Source: Citrobacter arsenatis
Lineage (GTDB): Bacteria; Pseudomonadota; Gammaproteobacteria; Enterobacterales; Enterobacteriaceae
NCBI RefSeq assembly: GCF_004353845.1
Contig: NZ_CP037864.1
Location: 5,084,001-5,148,000, forward strand
Length of the DNA stretch: 64,000 nucleotides
Direction of reading: 5' to 3'
Shown here: positions 17,407 to 26,276 of the stretch, piece by piece
Position numbering within the stretch: position 1 is the stretch's first letter
Layout: each line of letters begins with the position of its first letter
Position numbers and translations under genes: made by a program
The notes under the pieces: generated by a model
Databases searched by the model: none
The model's input: only the letters and a program-made list of their open reading frames with translations
Told to the model about the DNA's origin: nothing

Positions 17407-18429
17407 TCAATGTGTCTTTGAATTGTGTAACTTATTTTTTATATACATTACATGACTAAGTACCGAACGGATATATTTTCGTTGCACTCTTTCATGACGT
17501 GACTTACGTTTATACAACTTTGCCGTATTTGCATTTAATAGGGATTTTTCTGCCCATGCAGATTTTTTATATGCGTCAATGAAGAACTTAGATACCGGGT
17601 ATTTAGCCCAGGTATGCCATGGTTTTGTGACACCGACATAATGTATTAACACAGTATCATCTGTAATATAGTCCTGATAAATTTTATTGTTTTTATTTTT
17701 TAGTTCCTGATCCACACCATATATACAGTTAAAATCCCGCCCAAGGAAAATCACATTACCCACAAACAATATATTTAGAACATCTTGATCAAAATATAGA
17801 AGTTCCTTTTGGCGTTGATCTAAGATCGAAAATGCCTTTGTCAATAACTGTTGCTCGCGCCAAACGTTAAGATTCGCAAATACCACACCTGAATTAAAGT
17901 AACCGTTACTCAATTCAGGAATGCCAAGCCTGTTACCAGATTTAAGACGCACTTCATCGATATCATTGATGACAGCAGCATACTCTCCGCAGAAATTAAC
18001 CTCGGTAAGTTCACGTAGAGAACCTTTACAAATAACATCAGCATCAAGGTACAGCACAGAGCTTAACTCAGTACTTAAATATTCAAATGCGAAATAACGA
18101 TAGTACATTGCATAAGTCCATGCTTTCGTACTCGGCAGTTCACGAAATGCCGCGTTATCGAAAACAAGGACAGTCACTGTCGTACTGTACATCTGCGTCA
18201 GGCGTTTGACGCACTCCAGATAATCATCATCTATATAGTCTGTTACTATATAAAAGTGGATATCAATATCAGGATTATTCACTAATACTGACGTCATAGA
18301 GATGCCGGAGCCAAATAAAAAATTACGATCGACGCCATACGCAACACTTAGTTTTTTACTCTTCTCATGTGTAGAGCTGTCGATAACGTATTTTTGAATA
18401 ATTAGCTTCTGGAAATCAATGTTCATCAT
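17407..18429 (-). CDS. WaaI/WaaO-type GT8 hexosyltransferase of the outer core
   Basis: A 340-residue GT8 transferase, likely adding the second outer-core hexose after WaaG. Visible motifs: VAYGVDRNFLFGSGISMTSV, YLDADVICKG, FNSGVVFANLNVW, DQDVLNILFVGNV and HYVGVTKPWHTWA, then a basic C-terminal region. It begins ATGATG after a GAGG ribosome site, 27 bases from waaP. It shares many aligned motifs with the downstream GT8 gene, pointing to an old tandem duplication. E. coli K-12 has waaB, waaS, waaY and waaZ among the corresponding genes; none is present here. Confidence 0.88.
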   Translation of the reverse strand: MMNIDFQKLIIQKYVIDSSTHEKSKKLSVAYGVDRNFLFGSGISMTSVLVNNPDIDIHFYIVTDYIDDDYLECVKRLTQMYSTTVTVLVFDNAAFRELPSTKAWTYAMYYRYFAFEYLSTELSSVLYLDADVICKGSLRELTEVNFCGEYAAVINDIDEVRLKSGNRLGIPELSNGYFNSGVVFANLNVWREQQLLTKAFSILDQRQKELLYFDQDVLNILFVGNVIFLGRDFNCIYGVDQELKNKNNKIYQDYITDDTVLIHYVGVTKPWHTWAKYPVSKFFIDAYKKSAWAEKSLLNANTAKLYKRKSRHERVQRKYIRSVLSHVMYIKNKLHNSKTH

Positions 18430-18456
18430 AAAATGGCCTCAAACTTCATGTGTTAT

Positions 18457-19254
18457 TTATAGCGCTTTTCTTATTGTTCTTTGTCTTATTTTTTGCGCTT
18501 TTGTGACAGCCTGTTCAAACAACCTGACTTCCTGACGAAAGATTTCGCGCAATGGCATCGAAAAATAGACATGTAAGAAACGGTAGATATCTCTGGACGT
18601 CAGACCGATCTCAAGCGATGAGAAATAGAGTCCAATCAAATCCTTATCCCGCCAACGACGTGGTACATGCTGACGTATTTGTGCACGATGCAAATCAATT
18701 ACGGAAAGTTTGATATCCGCAACATTTTTCGGCATCGGCTGTTGGAGTAAAAAATGGCAAATATAGCAATCCCGATGATTTACCCCGCCCCGATGCATTT
18801 TACCCACCATTTCTGCCAAACGGGTAATAATGGTCCGTTTTAATACAAAATCAGGACGCTCAACTCCCCAGCTTGCGCAAAAATCTTCAAGACTAATGGC
18901 AGGAGAGAGATCTTCAGTGATGATAAATGAGGTTCGCTCTAAAGGATTCACTCCCTTTTGCCCAAATGCAACACCGGTCATGGTGTCAACATTCAGTTCC
19001 TTTAAGCGGTGAATTGCCAGCCACTCCCGGTCTGCGCCCAGTACTGGCATACGTAAAGAAATCAGGTTTTTCACCACTTCTTTAAGCGTTGTTCCATGAT
19101 GATATTTAAGAAAATAACCCTTACCCATCATCTCAAAACGCAGGGTACGCCGTGTTTCCAGGGCGCGAAAAACTTCACCATCCAGTTTAGTCACTTCCGT
19201 AAACGGGTCTTTTCCTTGCCATTGCGTGGCAAATGGTTCTTTTAATTCAATCAT
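18457..19254 (-). CDS. waaP: LPS core heptose I kinase
   Basis: Phosphorylates heptose I of the inner core, which stabilises the outer membrane by divalent-cation bridging. The 265-residue protein has the kinase-like fold: KYHHGTTLKEV in the nucleotide-binding lobe, the catalytic loop GVNHRDCYICHFLL, and VIDLHRAQ as the metal-binding aspartate. Its start overlaps the end of waaG by eight bases. No waaY (heptose II kinase) is seen in this cluster. Confidence 0.96.
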   Translation of the reverse strand: MIELKEPFATQWQGKDPFTEVTKLDGEVFRALETRRTLRFEMMGKGYFLKYHHGTTLKEVVKNLISLRMPVLGADREWLAIHRLKELNVDTMTGVAFGQKGVNPLERTSFIITEDLSPAISLEDFCASWGVERPDFVLKRTIITRLAEMVGKMHRGGVNHRDCYICHFLLQQPMPKNVADIKLSVIDLHRAQIRQHVPRRWRDKDLIGLYFSSLEIGLTSRDIYRFLHVYFSMPLREIFRQEVRLFEQAVTKAQKIRQRTIRKAL

Positions 19255-20371
19255 TCTTAGGACCTAAAATGATATCTGCAGCTTTATCCGCCAGGCTGTA
19301 GAGATCTTCCGTATCAGCAAAATGCCGCGCATTCTCGGCCCAACGACTTCTCTGCTCATAATTTTGCAGCGCATCGAAAAGTACTGTATTCAGCAGTTCT
19401 TGCTCAAAAGGTTCAGGGATCACCACACCGCATTGGGCGGCGCTAATATAACCCGCATAGCCGCACACTTCTGTAGTTAAAACTGGCAGACCGGCAACTA
19501 CAGCCTCCAACAAGACGATACCAGCAGCTTCCTGAACCGCCGGGTGAAGCAATAAATCAGCAGCAGACATCAATTCTGCAACATCATCTCGCCCCGAAAA
19601 GAACTGCACTTGTTCTTCAATCCCTAATTGACGAGCCTGAGCACGGTAACGATCGGCCTTATCCTGGCCAACAACCATCAATCGCGTGCGCTGACGTATA
19701 GTCTCGGGCAAAGAAGCCAGCGCCTGTAATGTTCTTGGTACACCTTTACGTTTGAAATCCGAACCCACCTGCAAGAGCAGGAACTGATCGAGACCAATAC
19801 CGTTTTTTTCTCTGACAATCTGTCTGCTGTTTTCAGGCTGTCGGCTGTACTTTCTGTCAGGGTAGATTCCTGGTGGCAGAATACGAAAACGTTGGCTCTC
19901 AGTTTGGTAATGATGTTTGAAGTCACCAATTTGCTTATCGGTTAACATCAAAAGTGTAGTGCCAGCACCTTGCTGAAATGTGGCTTTTTCAAATGCAGAA
20001 TAATGCCGATACCGACGCGTCAACTTATAGAAAAAGCCTTTCTCACGGGCGACTTTCTCCGCGTAGCAAACGTCGGCTGCATAATACACATCCAACCCCG
20101 GCATTTTGTTAAACCCGACGACACGATCGACAGGATGCTGACTTAAATAAGTCTGAACCCACTGATAATATTGCTCGTTTTTCCCATGATTGGTTCTGGA
20201 TGTGACGGGGACGAGTATAATTTCCAGTCCTTCGGGGCGTTCACCCTGCCATGACTGGGTAAATACCTGGACATGATGACCACGGGCAGCAACCGTAAGC
20301 GCGACCCGAAGAAAATCACGCTGTAGCCCGCCATAGGGGAAATACTTGTACAAACAAAAAGCAATATTCAT
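19247..20371 (-). CDS. waaG: UDP-glucose:(heptosyl)LPS alpha-1,3-glucosyltransferase
   Basis: Adds the first outer-core glucose to heptose II. The 374-residue GT4 enzyme begins with the membrane-associating stretch NIAFCLYKYFPYGGLQRD, carries LLQVGSDFKRKGV at the domain junction, and has the C-terminal EX7E-type motif around HPAVQEAAGIVLLEA. Here it is the first gene of the minus-strand core operon; in E. coli and Salmonella waaQ precedes it. The waaP start overlaps its stop. A GGTAGC lies about 120 bases upstream of the start, but a full JUMPstart/ops element was not found. Confidence 0.97.
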   Translation of the reverse strand: MNIAFCLYKYFPYGGLQRDFLRVALTVAARGHHVQVFTQSWQGERPEGLEIILVPVTSRTNHGKNEQYYQWVQTYLSQHPVDRVVGFNKMPGLDVYYAADVCYAEKVAREKGFFYKLTRRYRHYSAFEKATFQQGAGTTLLMLTDKQIGDFKHHYQTESQRFRILPPGIYPDRKYSRQPENSRQIVREKNGIGLDQFLLLQVGSDFKRKGVPRTLQALASLPETIRQRTRLMVVGQDKADRYRAQARQLGIEEQVQFFSGRDDVAELMSAADLLLHPAVQEAAGIVLLEAVVAGLPVLTTEVCGYAGYISAAQCGVVIPEPFEQELLNTVLFDALQNYEQRSRWAENARHFADTEDLYSLADKAADIILGPKND

Positions 20372-20795
20372 GCATTAATATCCGCATCATGTCGCCAGAC
20401 ATACCAGGTCTGATACATCGGAGTCGCATAATCCTTGCATGAACAAACCAAAGATTACCTCCCATGTTTTCCAAAGGTTTCTGCCTGCTAGCTACCTGAA
20501 ATTGCGCAGTAGTATATCATTTATTCTCATACATTCCGAAATGAATATTTTTTGAACAAACTAAGAAATATCCCTTTAAAAGCATAAAGATAAGAAATCA
20601 ATCAATTCACCAGAATACTTCCGCCGCACAAGAGGTTAAGCGATGTAAATGCACTCACGTGCATTTTTGAAATAGCCTCCAGCTAAAACAGCGTCGTACC
20701 AATTCCATCGTTTTGATGCAACCTGGATAAAAATGATGGTAAAGCCATAGTTAAATACATAGAATCCCCAGCACATTCATAAGTCAGCTACCATT
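20372..20795. promoter_or_regulatory. Divergent waaG/waaA control region
   Basis: The 424 bases between the divergent waaG and waaA starts carry no protein-length frame. On the minus strand, TATACT at about 20510-20515 could be a -10 box for the waaG operon, and GGTAGC (20491-20496) lies downstream of it where the ops core would be expected, but the rest of the ops consensus is degenerate. On the plus strand there is a candidate small RNA with its own terminator (listed separately). The waaA promoter should lie within about 100 bases before 20796; I see no strong consensus. Confidence 0.4.
20587..20668 (+). ncRNA. Candidate small RNA in the waaG-waaA gap
   Basis: A hairpin with an eight-base perfect stem (AAATGCAC at 20647-20654, GTGCATTT at 20659-20666, loop TCAC) ends in a T-run and looks like a rho-independent terminator on the plus strand, although no gene precedes it. 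About 60 bases upstream, TTGAAC (20552-20557) and TTTAAA (20575-20580) are spaced by exactly 17 bases, each matching four of six consensus positions. Together they would give an RNA of about 80 nt. No homology is known to me. Confidence 0.3.
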
Positions 20796-22073
20796 ATGCT
20801 CGAATTGCTTTACACCGCCCTTTTCTACCTTATTCAGCCTTTGATCTGGATACGGCTTTGGGTGCGCGGACGTAAGGCTCCGGCCTACCGTAAACGCTGG
20901 GGTGAACGCTACGGCTTTTACCGCCGTCCGCTAAAACCTGGCGGAATCATGCTTCATTCGGTTTCTGTAGGCGAAACGCTGGCAGCTATCCCATTAGTCC
21001 GCGCTCTGCGACATCGTTATCCCGACTTGCCGATCACGGTCACCACCATGACGCCAACCGGTTCCGAGCGCGTACAATCCGCTTTTGGCACTGACGTTCA
21101 GCATATTTATCTGCCGTACGATTTACCGGATGCCCTGAACCGTTTTCTGAATAAAGTTGACCCCAAACTGGTGTTAATTATGGAAACCGAGCTGTGGCCA
21201 AACCTGATCGCGGCACTCCATAAGCGCCACATTCCGCTGGTCATTGCCAACGCACGCCTTTCAGCTCGTTCAGCTGCTGGCTACGCTAAATTAGGAAAAT
21301 TTGTGGGCCGGTTGCTGCGTCGTATTACGTTGATTGCCGCCCAGAACGAAGAAGACGGCGCTCGTTTTATTACGCTTGGTGCCAGAAGCAATCAGGTTAC
21401 CGTCACCGGTAGTCTGAAGTTTGATATTTCCGTCACGCCGCAGCTGGCCGCAAAAGCGGTGACGTTGCGTCGCCAATGGGCGCCTCACCGCCCGGTATGG
21501 ATTGCAACCAGCACCCACGACGGCGAAGAAAGCATCATCATTGCCGCCCATCAGGCGCTATTAAATCAGTTCCCCAATCTTTTACTGATTCTGGTTCCCA
21601 GACATCCGGAACGGTTCCCGGATGCCATTAACCTCGTACGCCAGGCTGGGCTAAGCTATACCACACGCTCTTCGGGAGAAGTTCCATCTTCAGGTACTCA
21701 GGTCGTTATCGGCGATACCATGGGCGAGCTGATGCTACTGTACGGCATTGCCGACCTCGCTTTTGTCGGCGGTTCACTGGTTGAACGTGGTGGACACAAC
21801 CCACTGGAAGCCGCAGCACACGCCATTCCTGTACTGATGGGCCCACATACTTTTAATTTTAAAGATATTTGCGCCCGTCTCGAACAGGCAAGCGGATTGA
21901 TCACCGTCACTGACGCAACCACGTTGGCGAAAGAGGTCTCTTCTTTACTGACCGATGCAGATTATCGTAATTTTTATGGCCGTCACGCAGTTGAAGTTCT
22001 GTATCAAAATCAGGGCGCGTTACAGCGTCTGCTGCAGCTGCTGGAACCTTATCTGCCACCCAAAACGCATTGA
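20796..22073 (+). CDS. waaA: Kdo transferase
   Basis: Bifunctional inner-membrane-associated enzyme that adds two Kdo residues to lipid IVA, an essential step of LPS synthesis. The 425-residue protein has an N-terminal membrane anchor (about residues 3-20), the catalytic-base region SVSVGETLAA near residue 60, the MTPTGSERV motif, and the C-terminal SLVERGGHNPLEAAA donor-binding motif. Length equals the E. coli enzyme. coaD starts nine bases after the stop. Confidence 0.98.
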   Translation: MLELLYTALFYLIQPLIWIRLWVRGRKAPAYRKRWGERYGFYRRPLKPGGIMLHSVSVGETLAAIPLVRALRHRYPDLPITVTTMTPTGSERVQSAFGTDVQHIYLPYDLPDALNRFLNKVDPKLVLIMETELWPNLIAALHKRHIPLVIANARLSARSAAGYAKLGKFVGRLLRRITLIAAQNEEDGARFITLGARSNQVTVTGSLKFDISVTPQLAAKAVTLRRQWAPHRPVWIATSTHDGEESIIIAAHQALLNQFPNLLLILVPRHPERFPDAINLVRQAGLSYTTRSSGEVPSSGTQVVIGDTMGELMLLYGIADLAFVGGSLVERGGHNPLEAAAHAIPVLMGPHTFNFKDICARLEQASGLITVTDATTLAKEVSSLLTDADYRNFYGRHAVEVLYQNQGALQRLLQLLEPYLPPKTH

Positions 22074-22081
22074 GGCAAGTC

Positions 22082-22561
22082 ATGCAAAAACGGGCGATTT
22101 ATCCAGGAACCTTTGATCCCATTACTAACGGCCATCTCGATATCGTGACGCGCGCAACAAACATGTTCGATCACGTGATCCTGGCAATAGCCGCAAGTCC
22201 CAGTAAAAAACCGATGTTTACCCTTGAAGAGCGCGTTGAGCTGGCGCAACAGGCAACAGCGCATCTCGGTAATGTCGACGTTGTGGGATTCAGCGATCTG
22301 ATGGCAAACTTTGCCCGCGATAATCAGGCTAACATTCTGATCCGAGGCCTGCGTGCGGTAGCCGATTTTGAGTATGAAATGCAGCTGGCCCATATGAACC
22401 GTCACCTGATGCCGCAACTGGAAAGCGTCTTTCTGATGCCGTCTAAAGAGTGGTCATTTATCTCATCGTCATTGGTGAAAGAAGTCGCCCGCCACCAGGG
22501 TGACGTGACGCACTTTCTGCCGGAAAACGTCCATCAGGCCTTATTGAGTAAACTGAAGTAA
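22082..22561 (+). CDS. coaD: Phosphopantetheine adenylyltransferase
   Basis: Fourth step of CoA synthesis: ATP plus 4'-phosphopantetheine gives dephospho-CoA. The 159-residue product has the nucleotidyltransferase motif GTFDPITNGH and the C-terminal ISSSLVKE loop. The open frame reaches back to 22070, but the ATG at 22082 gives the family length and the MQKRAIYPG start. It is co-directional with waaA and convergent with mutM across a REP hairpin. Confidence 0.98.
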   Translation: MQKRAIYPGTFDPITNGHLDIVTRATNMFDHVILAIAASPSKKPMFTLEERVELAQQATAHLGNVDVVGFSDLMANFARDNQANILIRGLRAVADFEYEMQLAHMNRHLMPQLESVFLMPSKEWSFISSSLVKEVARHQGDVTHFLPENVHQALLSKLK

Positions 22562-22566
22562 TACGT

Positions 22567-22600
22567 TTGGCCGGATGAGACGTACGCGCCCTCCGGCCAA
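22567..22600. repeat. REP-type palindrome between coaD and mutM
   Basis: TTGGCCGGA (22567-22575) and TCCGGCCAA (22592-22600) form a perfect nine-base inverted repeat with the GCCGGATG core of enterobacterial REP/PU units. It lies between two convergent genes and may protect both 3' ends. Confidence 0.8.
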
Positions 22601-22608
22601 TAACGGTG

Positions 22609-23418
22609 TTATTTCTGACAGCGGCGGCAATAGAACGTTGTGCGCTGGGCGTGTTTTGTCGCAATGATTGGCGCGCCGCACGCACGACAGGGTTCACCTT
22701 CTCTCCCATAGACCTGCAGCTCCTGGGCAAAATAGCCCGGCTTACCGTCACTTTGCAGAAAGTCCTTCAGCGTCGTCCCACCCTGCTCGATAGAACGCAG
22801 CAGAACCGCCTTGATGACGCGCACCAGCAGTTCACACTCGTCCTGCGACAAAGATGACGCCAGACGGTCAGGATGGATGCCAGCCGCAAACAGCGACTCG
22901 CTGGCATAGATGTTCCCCACCCCCACCACCAGCTTGTTATCCATCAGCCAGGGCTTAATCGCAGTTTTCTTCTTCGCACATTTCTGCTGCAGATAATCAG
23001 CGTTGAAATCATCGCTAAGCGGCTCAGGACCAAGATGAGCGAGGACATTATGCCCATCCAGCTCTTTAGTCCACAGCCATGCGCCAAAACGGCGTGGATC
23101 GGTATAGCGCAGGACTTTGCCGTTACTCATCACCAGGTCAACGTGGTCATGCTTTTCTGCCGGAAGCTCTTCAGGGAGGATACGCAAACTACCCGACATC
23201 CCCAGATGAATAATTACCCAGCCATCCGATAGCTCCAGCAGCAGATATTTCGCGCGCCGCTGTACGCTAAGAACGGGTTTATCACTCAGACGATAGATTT
23301 CCTCTGATACCGGCCAACGCAAGCGACCGTTACGTACCGTCGCGTGCATAATCGTAGCCCCTACCAGATGCGGCTCAATACCGCGGCGGCTGGTTTCGAC
23401 TTCAGGTAATTCAGGCAT
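22609..23418 (-). CDS. mutM: Formamidopyrimidine-DNA glycosylase
   Basis: Base-excision repair enzyme that removes 8-oxoguanine and ring-opened purines. The mature N-terminus Pro-Glu (PELPEVETSRRGIEP) provides the catalytic proline and glutamate. The helix-two-turn-helix with VVGVGNIYASES binds DNA, and four cysteines in the last 30 residues (CRACG, YCRRCQ) form the zinc finger. Length 269 matches the family. It lies downstream of rpmB-rpmG on the same strand behind a terminator, as in E. coli. Confidence 0.98.
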   Translation of the reverse strand: MPELPEVETSRRGIEPHLVGATIMHATVRNGRLRWPVSEEIYRLSDKPVLSVQRRAKYLLLELSDGWVIIHLGMSGSLRILPEELPAEKHDHVDLVMSNGKVLRYTDPRRFGAWLWTKELDGHNVLAHLGPEPLSDDFNADYLQQKCAKKKTAIKPWLMDNKLVVGVGNIYASESLFAAGIHPDRLASSLSQDECELLVRVIKAVLLRSIEQGGTTLKDFLQSDGKPGYFAQELQVYGREGEPCRACGAPIIATKHAQRTTFYCRRCQK

Positions 23419-23470
23419 AAAATCTCCGGCTGAGTGTCAGGTCTCATTAATATGGGGACGGCCAGAAAAC

Positions 23471-23498
23471 AAAAAACCCCGCCGAGGCAGGGTTTTTC
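23471..23498 (-). terminator. Terminator after rpmG
   Basis: On the minus strand, ACCCTGCC and GGCGGGGT pair imperfectly around a short loop and are followed by a T-run; A- and T-runs are present on both sides. It should end most rpmB-rpmG transcripts before mutM, about 20 bases past the rpmG stop. Confidence 0.8.
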
Positions 23499-23516
23499 TT
23501 TACATCAAAACGAAAA

Positions 23517-23684
23517 TTATTTGATTTTCGCTTCTTTGTATAAAACGTGCTGACGAACAACTGGATCGAACTTTTTCAGTTCCAGTTTTTCCGGCTTAGT
23601 ACGTTTGTTCTTCGTAGTGGTATAGAAGTGACCAGTACCAGCAGAAGAAACCAGCTTGATTTTCTCACGAATACCTTTAGCCAT
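23517..23684 (-). CDS. rpmG: 50S ribosomal protein L33
   Basis: Small ribosomal protein of the large subunit, near the E site. The 55-residue product reads MAKGIREKIKLVSSAGTG at the start and ends KEAKIK, with the YTTTKNKR segment typical of L33. I translated it from the sequence because it is short. It lies 20 bases after rpmB. This copy lacks the two CxxC pairs of zinc-binding L33 versions, as in E. coli. Confidence 0.97.
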   Translation of the reverse strand: MAKGIREKIKLVSSAGTGHFYTTTKNKRTKPEKLELKKFDPVVRQHVLYKEAKIK

Positions 23685-23704
23685 GATTTATTTCCTCTTA
23701 GTAC

Positions 23705-23941
23705 TTAGTACTTTTCGCCACGGGCACGCAGTTCAGACAGAACTGTTTCGATGCCTTTCTTATCAATAACACGCATACCTTTAGCAGATACACGCAGGGT
23801 GACAAAACGCTTCTCGCTCTCAACCCAAAAACGGTGAGAGTGCAGGTTAGGCAGGAAACGGCGTTTAGTCGCGTTCAGTGCGTGGGAACGGTTGTTACCG
23901 GTCACCGGACGCTTGCCAGTAACTTGGCAGACTCGGGACAT
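23705..23941 (-). CDS. rpmB: 50S ribosomal protein L28
   Basis: Structural protein of the large ribosomal subunit. The 78-residue product begins MSRVCQVTGKRPVTGNN and includes RRFLPNLHSHRFW, which is diagnostic. First gene of rpmB-rpmG. The 276 bases upstream to radC contain no other gene and should hold the ribosomal promoter. Confidence 0.98.
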   Translation of the reverse strand: MSRVCQVTGKRPVTGNNRSHALNATKRRFLPNLHSHRFWVESEKRFVTLRVSAKGMRVIDKKGIETVLSELRARGEKY

Positions 23942-24217
23942 GTCTATTCTCCAAAAATCAAATTAGCTCGAGCTTCGTATGGGGTATTGGCGCCTCGTCA
24001 GGCTTCTCAGCCCGGTTATCGCAGTTCAATACACGAAATCTTTCATCGTTACCTCGTCATTGGACGCAACAAGAATGATTTTGTGTATTTGCGAACTCTC
24101 GATTGCCAGGCCCAAATGCCAAACCCGAGATTCTCAAAGGTGGCGTAGTATACGCTGAGTCAGCGATGTGCTCAAGTCCCGAACAGACAAAGATCCCGAT
24201 GGATCGCGTAAAGTGCG

Positions 24218-24883
24218 TTAAATCCAACCGCGTTCCGCAAAAGAAACGTACTCTCCGCGCCCAATGACCAGATGATCAAGCACCCGGATATCCATGAACT
24301 GACAGCATTTCACAACACGCTCGGTGATGAGTTTATCTGCTTTGCTCGGCTCTGCACACCCCGAAGGGTGATTATGTGCAAGGATCACCGCTGACGCATT
24401 CATTTTTATCGCTTCACGGACAATTTCACGCGGATGCACCTCAACATGGCTAAGCGTGCCGGAAAAAAGTTTGCTGTGTTTGATCACGCGATGTTGAGAA
24501 TCCATAAAGATCACCATAAAGATCTCGCGCTCCTCTTGCGCGAGCTGGCTTTGCAGAAATTCTCGCGCCATTTCCGGGCTAAGTAACGCGCGCTCCTCCA
24601 TCACTCGCACGTTATGGTAGCGCCTTGCCAGTTCGGCAATCCCTTTTAGCTGCGCATACTTCGCCAGACCAATACCGTGAACGTGGCTAAACGCCATATA
24701 GTCTGCGGATAATAGGCCATACAGCGAACCAAAATGCTGGATCAACTCTTTTGCCAGCGTCAGCACATCTTTACCCAGTATCCCAGTACGTAAAAAAAGA
24801 GCCAGTAGCTCAACGTCGGTCAGTGAGCTGGCCCCCTGCGCCAATAGCTTTTCCCGAGGCATCATACGTCCTGTATTTTCCAT
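24218..24883 (-). CDS. radC: RadC family JAMM-domain protein
   Basis: Conserved protein once linked to DNA repair; its cellular role is unsettled. The 221-residue product has an N-terminal helix-hairpin-helix-like region (VHGIGLAKYAQLKGI) and a C-terminal JAMM metalloprotease-type domain with HNHPSGCAEPSKAD as the zinc motif. The frame is open to 24910, but GGAGGGG precedes the ATG at 24883, which also gives the family length. Divergent from coaBC. Confidence 0.95.
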   Translation of the reverse strand: MENTGRMMPREKLLAQGASSLTDVELLALFLRTGILGKDVLTLAKELIQHFGSLYGLLSADYMAFSHVHGIGLAKYAQLKGIAELARRYHNVRVMEERALLSPEMAREFLQSQLAQEEREIFMVIFMDSQHRVIKHSKLFSGTLSHVEVHPREIVREAIKMNASAVILAHNHPSGCAEPSKADKLITERVVKCCQFMDIRVLDHLVIGRGEYVSFAERGWI

Positions 24884-25052
24884 GCTTTTCCCCTCCTTTC
24901 GCGTCCGCATAGTGGCATAACGCTAGCGGTGAATCGACGCTCTGTTTTCACTTTTTCGTAGCGCCTCGCAAACTGGAGCACGGGCAAAAGCACGACAAAT
25001 TGCGGATTGTGATAAAATATCCGCCTTCTGGTGAAACCCAACAGGAAAGATC

Positions 25053-26276
25053 ATGATGAGCCTGGCCGGTAAAAAAATCGTACTTGGCGTCAGTGGCGGC
25101 ATTGCTGCGTACAAAACCCCTGAGCTGGTACGTCGTTTACGGGAACGCGGGGCTGACGTCCGCGTGGCGATGACCGAAGCGGCAAAAGCGTTTATTACCC
25201 CCCTGAGCCTACAGGCCGTTTCGGGATATCCCGTTTCCGACAGCCTGCTTGACCCCGCAGCAGAAGCCGCGATGGGCCACATTGAGCTGGGAAAATGGGC
25301 CGATTTGGTTATCCTTGCCCCCGCTACGGCTGACCTGATTGCCCGCGTTGCCGCAGGTATGGCTAACGATCTGGTATCTACAATCTGTCTGGCCACGCCA
25401 GCTCCTGTCGCCGTGCTACCAGCTATGAACCAGCAGATGTACCGCGCTGCCGCTACCCAGCACAACCTGGGCATTCTTGCCTCGCGTGGTTTGCTCATTT
25501 GGGGCCCTGACAGCGGTAGCCAGGCATGTGGTGATATCGGCCCTGGGCGCATGCTGGATCCGTTGATGATTGTGGATATGGCCGCAGAACATTTCTCGCC
25601 TGTCAACTCCCTGCAACATCTCAACATCATGATTACGGCGGGCCCGACGCGTGAACCGCTTGATCCCGTGCGGTATATTTCCAATCACAGCTCCGGGAAA
25701 ATGGGATTTGCCATCGCGGCCGCTGCCGCAAAACGCGGGGCAAACGTCACGCTGGTGTCCGGTCCGGTTTCGCTACCCACACCGCCATTTGTCCAGCGCG
25801 TGGATGTGATGACCGCGCTGGAAATGGAAGCGGCTGTGCAATCTGCGGTGCAACAACAGCATATTTTTATCGGCTGCGCCGCAGTCGCTGATTATCGCGC
25901 AGAAACTATCGCCCACGAAAAAATCAAAAAGCAGGCGACGCAGGGCGATGAATTAACTGTAAAAATGGTCAAAAATCCGGATATTATCGCCGGTGTTGCC
26001 GCACTGGATGCTAACCGTCCTTTTGTCGTTGGGTTTGCCGCCGAAACAAATAATGTGGAAGAATATGCCCGGCAAAAACGCATCCGCAAAAACCTTGATG
26101 TGATCTGCGCGAACGATGTTTCGCTGTCAACTCAAGGATTTAACAGCGATAGCAATGCTTTACACCTTTTTTGGCAGGATGGAGATAAAGTCTTACCGCT
26201 TGAGCGTAAAGAACTCCTGGGCCAATTATTACTCGACGAGATCGTGACCCGTTATGATGAAAAAAATCGACGTTAA
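25053..26276 (+). CDS. coaBC: Bifunctional phosphopantothenoylcysteine synthetase/decarboxylase
   Basis: Two consecutive CoA-synthesis steps in one protein: CTP-dependent ligation of 4'-phosphopantothenate to cysteine (C-terminal CoaB) and FMN-dependent decarboxylation (N-terminal CoaC). The N-terminal half shows the flavoprotein motif GVSGGIAAYKTPELVRRL, the catalytic histidine in MGHIELGKW, and PAMNQQMY. The C-terminal half has TAGPTREPLDPVRYISN and a KMVKNPDI segment. Starts are ATGATGAGC; either ATG fits the AGGAAAG site. It overlaps dut by 23 bases. Confidence 0.97.
   Translation: MMSLAGKKIVLGVSGGIAAYKTPELVRRLRERGADVRVAMTEAAKAFITPLSLQAVSGYPVSDSLLDPAAEAAMGHIELGKWADLVILAPATADLIARVAAGMANDLVSTICLATPAPVAVLPAMNQQMYRAAATQHNLGILASRGLLIWGPDSGSQACGDIGPGRMLDPLMIVDMAAEHFSPVNSLQHLNIMITAGPTREPLDPVRYISNHSSGKMGFAIAAAAAKRGANVTLVSGPVSLPTPPFVQRVDVMTALEMEAAVQSAVQQQHIFIGCAAVADYRAETIAHEKIKKQATQGDELTVKMVKNPDIIAGVAALDANRPFVVGFAAETNNVEEYARQKRIRKNLDVICANDVSLSTQGFNSDSNALHLFWQDGDKVLPLERKELLGQLLLDEIVTRYDEKNRR

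Noticed and set aside
20485..20500. ops/JUMPstart element (RfaH recruitment) in the waaG leader
   Set aside because: Only GGTAGC is present on the proper strand; the rest of the ops and JUMPstart consensus does not match well enough to call.
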